62,070 bases of DNA from Verrucomicrobia bacterium ADurb.Bin006 (GTDB taxonomy: Bacteria > Verrucomicrobiota > Verrucomicrobiia > Limisphaerales > J093), in NCBI GenBank assembly GCA_002071485.1, contig MWFF01000171.1:1-62070 (forward strand), in the 5' to 3' direction. The number at the start of each line of letters is the position of its first letter. Position 1 is the first letter of the stretch. The position numbers and the translations under genes are program-made. The notes under the pieces are model-generated. The model saw nothing but the letters and a program-made list of their open reading frames with translations, was not told the DNA's origin and did not search any database. This document shows, piece after piece, positions 55,883 through 62,070 of the stretch.

Positions 55883-56340
55883 CGCGTCTGGCCGGATGTG
55901 GAGGTCGATGACGAGGTCGAGGTGGCGGTCTCGACCGGTATCGAGTTGTCGGCGAGGGTGCTCAACTGGACGTCATATTCCTGGCCTTGCACCGTGAAGA
56001 GAACCTGCACGGAGACGAGCTGCAGAACCCCGTCGATCCATGTCTCGGCCCGGACCCGCCAGAAGAACTCGAGCGGGCCCTCCTCGATCGTGCCCTGCTG
56101 GGGAGTCTTCTGCCATTGTCCGCTGACAATCAGCTCGTTGAGGATGTTTTCGGCCAGGCGCAGGGCTATCGCCTTGCGGTGGGTGACCTGCCCGACCTGG
56201 CTGGCCAGACGCAGCCCCTCGACCGCCACCGGGATCACGATGGCCATGAACACGAGCGCGGCGAGAACTTCCGCCAGCGTGAAGCCGGCGCAGCGTCGCC
56301 TAGCGCCGGAAAGCGAGCGGTTGTTCTTCGGGAATCTCAT
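55879..56340 (-). CDS. gspI: T2SS minor pseudopilin GspI
   Basis: From ATG 56340 the product is 153 aa. The leader ends in CAG|FTLAEVLAALVFMAIVIPV, with Glu at +5, followed by GLRLASQVGQVTHRKAIALR and ILNELIVSGQW, matching GspI. It overlaps the gspH 3' end by about 40 bases in another frame, an unusually long overlap. A Ser/Thr-rich tail ends the protein. Confidence 0.84.
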   Translation of the reverse strand: MRFPKNNRSLSGARRRCAGFTLAEVLAALVFMAIVIPVAVEGLRLASQVGQVTHRKAIALRLAENILNELIVSGQWQKTPQQGTIEEGPLEFFWRVRAETWIDGVLQLVSVQVLFTVQGQEYDVQLSTLADNSIPVETATSTSSSTSTSGQTR

Positions 56341-56911
56341 AGCGCAGCCGATTGAGGCTTTGCACAATCCAAACCTCGCCTTTCTCCTGCCGGCGTGGCC
56401 GGCCCTGCTCGTCCTGCTCACGCAGGCGCAGGCGCGAAGGGCTGATGTCGCTGATCGAGCCGTCGGGGAGGAAGAAGATTTTGACCATCCGATCCGACAG
56501 CAGGGTGGAGGCCTGCCACGGCATGACATTGGTGGCGAATTCGGCGACACCGGCCTCGATCTCGATCTGCTCGCTCCAGTCGAAACAGAGCGCGTTGGTG
56601 TCTTGGATGCGGAACCGCGGATCGATCCGCAGTCCGTACTGGTTCGATTCGGCGTTGAGCCACAACAGAACGGGCACGCCTTCGGACACCGCCCGGCTTT
56701 GTCCGTAGCGCGTCAGGGCCAGCAGGCGTCGCGCCTCGCCATCGAGGAAGCGTCCGCGGAAGAACTGGGCCAGGGACGGCGCCGCCACCGCGAGCACGAT
56801 CAACAACAGGGCCATCACGAGAATCAACTCGAGCAACGTGAAGGCGCGCCCGGAGGCCTGCGATCCGATCGCAGTCGGGGTCCGGCGTTGGAGTTGACCA
56901 TGCGTGAGCAT
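56300..56911 (-). CDS. gspH: T2SS minor pseudopilin GspH
   Basis: From ATG 56911 the product is 203 aa. The leader MLTHGQLQRRTPTAIGSQAS runs to GRA|FTLLELILVMALLLIVLAVA. The body has RRLLALTRYGQSRAVSEGVP and VLLWLNAESNQYGLRI, typical of GspH/FimT. The start is 19 bases after the gspG stop. Confidence 0.84.
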   Translation of the reverse strand: MLTHGQLQRRTPTAIGSQASGRAFTLLELILVMALLLIVLAVAAPSLAQFFRGRFLDGEARRLLALTRYGQSRAVSEGVPVLLWLNAESNQYGLRIDPRFRIQDTNALCFDWSEQIEIEAGVAEFATNVMPWQASTLLSDRMVKIFFLPDGSISDISPSRLRLREQDEQGRPRRQEKGEVWIVQSLNRLRYEIPEEQPLAFRR

Positions 56912-56930
56912 CGTGAAAATCGCCGGTTGT

Positions 56931-57560
56931 CTAACGCCGCCGCTGGTCGGTCCGGAGCCAGTTGCCGATGTCATCGTCGCCGCCCTCGCGGCCATCGGGT
57001 CCCATCGACATCAAGTCATAGCCGCTGGGGTTGTATCGCCCGGGACATTCGTAGATGTAGGCATTGCCCCACGGATCAAGCGGGACGTCGCTTTTCAGGT
57101 ATGGCCCGCGCCAGTTCTTGGCGTCGCGCGGCTGCACGACCAGGTCCTGCAAGCCGTCGCGGCCTTTGGGGTAGTAGCCGTTGTCCACCTCGAAGGCATC
57201 GAGCGCCGTTCCAAAGGTGGCGAGCTGCGAGCGGGCGGCCGTCTCCCGCGCCTGCTCGGTGCGGCCGGAGAACTTGGGCACCACGATCGCCGCAAGAATG
57301 CCCAGAATCACCAGGACCAGCAGCAGCTCGATGAGCGTGAACGCCCGCTGCCCCAGCGCGCGGGCCGTCCCGGCGCCCCCGTGTCCGCCCGATCCGGCCT
57401 CATGGGCTCCGGTCCGGGACGTTTGCGCGCCTGTCCGAGCATGGCCAAAGACAGTGAAATGCCGGGGGGGTGAGCAGAGATCGCCGACGCCGCCGGCGGG
57501 CGAAGGTGCGTGCGCGCGCAGTGGACGTCTGCGGGAAGCATTTCGAGTTGGCAATATCAT
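56931..57560 (-). CDS. gspG: T2SS major pseudopilin GspG
   Basis: The product is 209 aa if started at the only good ATG (57560). The pseudopilin part starts QRA|FTLIELLLVLVILGILAA, with Glu at +5, then IVVPKFSGRTEQARETAARSQ, ALDAFEVDNGYYPKGRDGLQ and a calcium-loop end (YDLMSMGPDGREGGDDDIGNW), all classic GspG. The leader before the cleavage site is about 73 residues, against 5-15 normally. It is rich in Arg, Ala and Gly, so the true start may be a later non-ATG codon. Confidence 0.88.
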   Translation of the reverse strand: MILPTRNASRRRPLRAHAPSPAGGVGDLCSPPRHFTVFGHARTGAQTSRTGAHEAGSGGHGGAGTARALGQRAFTLIELLLVLVILGILAAIVVPKFSGRTEQARETAARSQLATFGTALDAFEVDNGYYPKGRDGLQDLVVQPRDAKNWRGPYLKSDVPLDPWGNAYIYECPGRYNPSGYDLMSMGPDGREGGDDDIGNWLRTDQRRR

Positions 57561-57578
57561 GGAGGTGCGGGTTGAGGG

Positions 57579-58841
57579 TTATTTGATGTAGTCCTGCAAG
57601 GTGAAGATCGGGATGACCATCCCGATGAAGATCGTGCCGATGAGCGCCGCGATGCCGAAAAGCATCAGCGGTTCGGCCATGGCCACGGCTGTCTTGAGTT
57701 GGCGATCGAGGTCGGCCTCGGTGACGTCGGCGATGCGAACCAGTTCCTGATCGAGTTTGGCGCTCTCTTCGGCCACGGAGATCATCTCGAGCACCGAGCC
57801 CGGGAACAAATGACGGCAATCGCTGAGGCTCGGCCCGAGTTGTTTGCCTTCCTTCACGCGCTCGATCGACGCCGCCACGGCGTCCACGAGGACCTGGTTG
57901 CCGATCGAGCGGCGCGCGACATTCAGGCCGTTAATGAGCGGGACGCCCGCCCCCAGCAACGTGCCGAGCATTCGGCAGAACCGAGCCATTGCGAATCGGG
58001 CCACCAGCGGCCCGATCACCGGCATGCGCAGAATCCAACCCTCCCACGCCCGGCGCCCCTGCTCGGACACCAGCCAGCTTCGCATCCAGTAGACGCCCAC
58101 CACCACACCCACGGCGAGGATCGGGCCGTAGCCGCGGAGGAGGTCGCTTGCCGAGACGATCAATTGGGTCAGAAGCGGCAACTGCGCGCCGAAGCCGGTG
58201 AAAATCAGTTGAAAACGCGGGATGAAGAAGACCAGGAGGAACGTCAGGACCGCCATCGCCAGCACCAGCAGGATGGTTGGGTACAACAGGGCCGCCATGA
58301 CCTTGGCCCGCAGTTCCTTCTCGCGCGACTGGAAATCGGCAATCTGGCCGAGCACCACATCGAGAAAACCGCCAGTTTCACCCGCCTCGACCATCGCCAC
58401 ATAGACGCGCGGGAAGGTGTCCGGCGACTTCGCCATCGCGTCGGCCAGGGACATCCCATCCACGACGAGGTCGTACACTTCCTTCCACTTGGCGCGAGCG
58501 GCTGGCGACGAGGTCTCCTTGTGAAGGATCACCAGGGCCCGGCTCAGCGGCACGCCCGCGGCCAGCAAGCTCGAAAGCAGGCGTGTGAAGTTCTCGAGGA
58601 CCCGGGCCGTGATCCGCTGGCCCCCGCCCCAGAGCGCGCCGGACACGGGTGAGGCGGCCGACGACGGCGGCACCTTGCCGTTGGGCTTGCCATTGGGTCC
58701 GCCGGCCAGCTCGGTGAGGCTGATGGGGCGCAGCGCGCGCCCTTCCATTTGGCGAAAAGCGTCATGGCGCCCGCCCGCCTCGATCTGCCCCTCGGTGATC
58801 GTGCCGCTTGGCGTTATCGCGCGATAGGAATAGGTCGGCAT
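57579..58841 (-). CDS. gspF: T2SS inner-membrane platform protein GspF
   Basis: From ATG 58841 (MPTYSYRAITPSGTITEGQI) the product is 420 aa. Two T2SSF domains (LENFTRLLSSLLAAGVPLSR near 85 and RFCRMLGTLLGAGVPLINGL near 280) each precede a membrane segment, with LVLAMAVLTFLLVFFIPRFQ between and MLFGIAALIGTIFIGMVIPI at the end. A Pro/Gly-rich insert lies near residues 48-72. It is the scaffold turned by GspE. The gap of 157 bases to gspE has no gene. Confidence 0.9.
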   Translation of the reverse strand: MPTYSYRAITPSGTITEGQIEAGGRHDAFRQMEGRALRPISLTELAGGPNGKPNGKVPPSSAASPVSGALWGGGQRITARVLENFTRLLSSLLAAGVPLSRALVILHKETSSPAARAKWKEVYDLVVDGMSLADAMAKSPDTFPRVYVAMVEAGETGGFLDVVLGQIADFQSREKELRAKVMAALLYPTILLVLAMAVLTFLLVFFIPRFQLIFTGFGAQLPLLTQLIVSASDLLRGYGPILAVGVVVGVYWMRSWLVSEQGRRAWEGWILRMPVIGPLVARFAMARFCRMLGTLLGAGVPLINGLNVARRSIGNQVLVDAVAASIERVKEGKQLGPSLSDCRHLFPGSVLEMISVAEESAKLDQELVRIADVTEADLDRQLKTAVAMAEPLMLFGIAALIGTIFIGMVIPIFTLQDYIK

Positions 58842-58998
58842 GGCGTTGAGCTGATGTTCTATAGCGCGCGATGGGACTTCGGACGCTGTTTCGAGTTCTC
58901 GGAATTCCAGAACCCGCGCGCCGCGGCATGAAGCTGGATATGTCGACTGCGCATGCTGAGGGTCGGGAATCCCGGCTGCGCGAGGGGTCGTGACCGGA

Positions 58999-60747
58999 TC
59001 ACGCCGCCGCCTCCGCCGGGGCGGGAGCGGCCGGCGCATCAACTTCGATCTCGCCCGCCGGGGATTGTTCTTTGGTGACGCGGAGGACTTCCTCGGGCGG
59101 GGTGACTCCGAGTCGCACCAGGCGCCAGCCGTCCTCCGCAAGCGTCCGCATACCTCCGCGCCGCGCCGCCTCGCGGATTTCGTCGCTCGACCGGTTGTTG
59201 AGAACCATCCGACGAATCTCCTGATTGGTGTCCATCCACTCGAAGATCGCCCGGCGCCCGTGGTAGCCGGTATTGCGGCAGACGCCGCACCCGACCGGGC
59301 GATAGACGATCGTGTCGGGAGGGAACCCGAGCTGGGCCTTGAGGGCCTGCGCCGTCTCGGAGGTGTCGGGCTGCTTGCACTGTGTGCAGAGGACGCGCAC
59401 GAGGCGCTGGGCCACCACGGCTTCGAGCGACGAAGCGACCAGGTAGGGCTCGACACCCATGTCGACCAAGCGCGTCAGGGCGCCCGGGGCGTCGTTGGTG
59501 TGGAGGGTCGAGAAGACCAAATGCCCGGTCAGCGAGGCCTGCACCGCAATCTGCGCCGTCTCCTGGTCCCGGATTTCGCCCACCAGGATCACGTCGGGAT
59601 CGTGACGCAGAATCGAGCGCAACCCGCGGGCGAATGTCAGACCGGCCTTCTCGGAAACCTGAATCTGGTTCACGCCCCGGAGCTGGTACTCGATCGGGTC
59701 CTCGATCGTGATGATCTTGCGGACCGAATCGTTGATTTCCTGAAGCGCTGTGTAGAGGGTCGAGGTCTTGCCGCTGCCGGTCGGGCCTGTGACCAGGACG
59801 ATGCCATGCGGGAGGCCCAGGACGCGCCGGAAGCTGCGCGCTTCATGGGCGTCCATGCCCAATTCCTGCATTCCGCGCAGCATGGCGCTCTGGCGCAGCA
59901 GACGCAACACGACGGCCTCGCCGTGCAGCATCGGAATGACCGAGACCCGGATGTCCACCTCGCTTTCGTCGACGCGGATCTTGATGCGCCCATCCTGGGG
60001 AAGGCGTTTCTCGGCGATGTTGAGGTGACTGAGAATCTTGACGCGCGACACGATCGCTGGCTGGAACCGCTTGACTTGGGCGGGCACGGGCACCTCCTGC
60101 AACACGCCGTCGATCCGGTACCGAATGCGCAGCTCGTCCTCGAACGGCTCGAGGTGGATGTCCGAGGCGCGCAGCTCGATCGCATCCCGCAACACCTGGT
60201 TGACGAACCGAATGATCGACGCGTCCTCGGCGGCGGTGTCGAGATTCGTGTCCTCCTCGTCGCCTTCCTCGACGACCTGGAAGCTCGTCTCCTCGTCGAG
60301 GGTGTCGATGGTGTCGGCCCCGACGCCGAGCCGCTTCTTCATCTCGCGCTGGATCGCCTCGCTGGGCGCCAGCACCGCCTTGAGCCGCAGCCCCGTCATC
60401 GTCCGCAGGGTATCGAGTCCCTGCGTGGCAAAGAGCCGGCTCGTCGCGACCTCGATGCAACCGTTCACACGCCGCAGCGGCAGCAGACCGTCCCGGAGCA
60501 GGATGCGCGCGGGAAAGAGCGAGAGCACCTGTTTGTCCGGCTCGACTTCATCGAGCGGGGTGAACGGGACATCGTATTCCTCGCCGAGCCAGCGCAGCAC
60601 ATCCTCCTCGGACCGCACCAGCGTGCGATCCTCGCCGGCGGGCTGGCTGGCGATGATCTGGGCGTCGACGGGCGAGAGCTGCTTGGCCGCCACCATGCGG
60701 TCGAGCAACTCGCGCAACGCCGTCGTTTCTGTTTCGGAGACAACCAT
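58999..60747 (-). CDS. gspE: T2SS assembly ATPase GspE
   Basis: The 582-aa product powers pseudopilus assembly. The N-terminal MshEN-type domain is followed by SDIHLEPFEDELRIRYRIDG, Walker A GPTGSGKTSTLY near residue 335, the Asp box IITIEDPIEY, Walker B ILRHDPDVILVGEIRD, the His box TGHLVFSTLHTND, and a tetracysteine zinc site (CTQC and CGVC, about 467-500). The C-terminal ~25 residues are Pro/Ala-rich. It is the first gene of the operon. Confidence 0.93.
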   Translation of the reverse strand: MVVSETETTALRELLDRMVAAKQLSPVDAQIIASQPAGEDRTLVRSEEDVLRWLGEEYDVPFTPLDEVEPDKQVLSLFPARILLRDGLLPLRRVNGCIEVATSRLFATQGLDTLRTMTGLRLKAVLAPSEAIQREMKKRLGVGADTIDTLDEETSFQVVEEGDEEDTNLDTAAEDASIIRFVNQVLRDAIELRASDIHLEPFEDELRIRYRIDGVLQEVPVPAQVKRFQPAIVSRVKILSHLNIAEKRLPQDGRIKIRVDESEVDIRVSVIPMLHGEAVVLRLLRQSAMLRGMQELGMDAHEARSFRRVLGLPHGIVLVTGPTGSGKTSTLYTALQEINDSVRKIITIEDPIEYQLRGVNQIQVSEKAGLTFARGLRSILRHDPDVILVGEIRDQETAQIAVQASLTGHLVFSTLHTNDAPGALTRLVDMGVEPYLVASSLEAVVAQRLVRVLCTQCKQPDTSETAQALKAQLGFPPDTIVYRPVGCGVCRNTGYHGRRAIFEWMDTNQEIRRMVLNNRSSDEIREAARRGGMRTLAEDGWRLVRLGVTPPEEVLRVTKEQSPAGEIEVDAPAAPAPAEAAA

Positions 60748-60823
60748 GCTGTGGAGCCTTGAGAAACCGGGCCACGCTCCTGGACTGGGCCGGGAGCATG
60801 ACCCGTCCGTAACCCAATCAAGA

Positions 60824-61369
60824 CTACCTGACCAGACCCATCTGCAGCGCCAGAGCCTCCTGCCGGACGGAGAGCACCTTGCGCAGGTCTTCCTGAGCGG
60901 CCTGCAGTTTCGCTTCCTTCGCTTTGACGGAGTCGCGAAGCGCGGTCATCTTCGCCTTGAGCACGTCGTTCGAGGCCTTGTCCTCGATCGCCTTCTGGAG
61001 TTCCTCGGCCGCGGGATCCGGCTGGGGACCCATCCGCCGCTGACGATCCTGATCGGGCCGCGCCTGGTCTCCGCCCTGGCCCGGACGCCGCCCCATGCCC
61101 ATCATCCCCATGCCGCCAAAGCCGATTTCACGCCGGGCCTCATTCACCTTGTTGATCCGTTCCTCGATGATCTTCCATTCGCTGTTGTCCGTCACACCGA
61201 ACGCTTCCTTGTACCGCTCCATCATCCGCTGCCGCATCTGTTCCGGATCGAAATTCCCGCGTCCGCCCCCCATGCCGCCTCCACCTTGCTGGGCCAGCGC
61301 TTGGCCGACATTCAGACACAGCAGTGTGACAGCCCCGGTCAGGACAACTCTCTTGAGCATTCTCTTCAT
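60824..61369 (-). CDS. small periplasmic protein with coiled-coil helices (Spy/CpxP-like in style)
   Basis: From ATG 61369 the product is 181 aa with a signal peptide (MKRMLKRVVLTGAVTLLCLNVGQALA|Q). Gly/Met-rich stretches (GGGGMGGGRG, GFGGMGMMGMGRRPGQ) flank a helical region (MRQRMMERYKEAFGVTDNSE), and the last 55 residues are a charged coiled coil (AAEELQKAIEDKASNDVLKA). Function is unknown. It lies 76 bases upstream of gspE on the same strand and may or may not share its transcript. Confidence 0.75.
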   Translation of the reverse strand: MKRMLKRVVLTGAVTLLCLNVGQALAQQGGGGMGGGRGNFDPEQMRQRMMERYKEAFGVTDNSEWKIIEERINKVNEARREIGFGGMGMMGMGRRPGQGGDQARPDQDRQRRMGPQPDPAAEELQKAIEDKASNDVLKAKMTALRDSVKAKEAKLQAAQEDLRKVLSVRQEALALQMGLVR

Positions 61370-61616
61370 AACTATCTCCAACTTGTGTAGTGGTTTTGGT
61401 TCTCGGTTTGCCGAGCGCCAGCGCGCCCCAGCCCCGTGAGACATCGCCTATAGCAAGTGCCGCGCCAACACCTAATCACCAAGGACTTGCATTGATTGCC
61501 CTCCCCTTTCGCGCAAAGTTTGCGCATCTCCTCGCCCTCCCTCTGTGCAACCTGTGCGCACCCGCCGCGCCGGGAGGAGCGGGCGGATTCATGGGCAGCG
61601 TTGAAATTCAACTGTC

Positions 61617-61760
61617 TAATGCGCACCGGAACCATGAACCGGCGCGAAGTGGCGACGGCCTCGTCGCCCCAAACTCCTCCAAAACACTCTTCGGCGGGGG
61701 GACGAGACCCTGCCTGCCGGCAGGCAGGCGGCCCCCCTCCAAGGTTCGGTGCATGGGGCG
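61617..61760. repeat. GGCAGGCAGG-type intergenic repeat copy
   Basis: This copy contains gggacgagaccctgcctgccggcaggcaggcgg and ends cccctccaaggttcggtgcatgg. That end is the inverted counterpart of the left edge of the 23.6-kb copy. It lies in the gene-free stretch 61370-62070. Confidence 0.45.
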
Positions 61761-61765
61761 TTGGC

Positions 61766-61805
61766 GCTCACGGGGAGTTTACCGGGTCTGCTCACGGGAA
61801 GTTGA
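61766..61805 (+). repeat. direct repeats resembling an IS21-type terminus
   Basis: gctcacggggagttta (61766-61781) and gctcacgggaagttga (61790-61805) are 16-base direct repeats spaced by 24 bases. Multiple short direct repeats near the end are a habit of IS21-family elements. No transposase is visible before the window ends. In 61806-62070 both strands hold short open frames of unknown meaning, including a minus-strand frame entering from the right edge and stopping at 61918, but nothing I can support as a gene. Confidence 0.3.
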
Positions 61806-62070
61806 CCACTTGACGGCGAGGGGCTTGGCTTTCCAGGGAGGGGGCGGGACCGGGGCGTAAGGAAACCCCTTGCCCTACCTCGACAGCCAGCGGCCGTTTC
61901 TGTAAGACAAGGGGCGCTTAAACGTCGTCGGTGTCCATAGCCAGAACCTGGGTTTTTGGCAATCCAGATCGCGACCAGTTTTCGGTTTGTCGAAGATTGG
62001 TATCGAGCCGGTCCGGTCGCCGGCTTGGTGCGCGCGTACTACGCGTTGCTGCGATCGGTGCTACGGACCC

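Noticed and set aside
55178..57334. 718-codon plus-strand frame across gspJ-gspI-gspH-gspG
   Set aside because: The opposite strand has four pseudopilins with FTLxE leaders and coupled starts; this is a shadow.
61918..62070. 51-codon minus-strand frame entering from the right edge
   Set aside because: Too short and without a recognisable motif, so it is not listed as a gene. It is noted because it may be the 3' end of one.

Overview
The window looks like a chromosomal segment of a high-GC member of the Verrucomicrobiota (Limisphaerales/Pedosphaera-like). This rests on protein features read by eye, not on a database search: a prepilin-like protein with the [16 protein letters not shown] leader and a C-terminal FADGH motif, secreted proteins ending in short W(x)n...FYRV/FMRL tails, TSP3-repeat proteins, DUF1080 and DUF3616 proteins, and a Verrucomicrobia/Planctomycetes-style secretion operon. 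A planctomycete or lentisphaerotal origin is less likely but not excluded.

Layout. 1-5.4 kb: a partial membrane-anchored protein, two secreted proteins and tRNA-Phe(GAA). 5.1-13.1 kb: a PIN-domain remnant, an eight-haem lipoprotein with HEAT and TPR repeats, a sialidase-like lipoprotein, a class II aldolase, glucokinase, a collapsed pgi remnant and purD. 13.1-18.0 kb: a glycosyltransferase/GH130 phosphorylase pair set between REP-like palindromes on one side and, on the other, a transposase remnant, a purD 3' fragment and a broken esterase. 18.0-23.4 kb: a minus-strand operon of VTC-domain polymerase, DUF4956 membrane protein, HlyD adaptor, DUF3616 protein and TolC. 23.8-30.1 kb: a bacterial CLCA-like metalloprotease/VWA protein, Xaa-Pro aminopeptidase, a small conserved protein, YjbQ and a response regulator. 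30.5-40.9 kb: glycyl-tRNA synthetase, a collapsed carB remnant, a DUF1080 lipoprotein, the primary sigma factor, a kinase-like protein, a trypsin-like protease and a large secreted protein. 40.9-46 kb: lutABC, a prepilin-like protein and hemW. 46.5-61.4 kb: a complete type II secretion (T2SS) operon on the minus strand (gspE-F-G-H-I-J-K-L-M, a gspC-like gene, a secretin split into two genes, then a histidine kinase), preceded by a small periplasmic protein. 61.4-62.1 kb has no supported gene.

How the genes fit together. The T2SS operon probably exports some of the many signal-peptide proteins here. The VTC/DUF4956/HlyD/TolC cluster has the parts of an envelope system that could make and export an anionic polymer; this is the best candidate for an undescribed system. 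lutABC would oxidise lactate. glk, the GT4/GH130 pair and the aldolase point to sugar metabolism.

The intergenic DNA carries a family of about 207-216 bp elements with 22-bp terminal inverted repeats (MITE-like), GGCAGGCAGG-rich relatives, and REP-like palindromes. Several genes persist only as remnants shortened by internal deletion (pgi, carB, an esterase, a PIN toxin), which suggests an actively rearranging and decaying genome.
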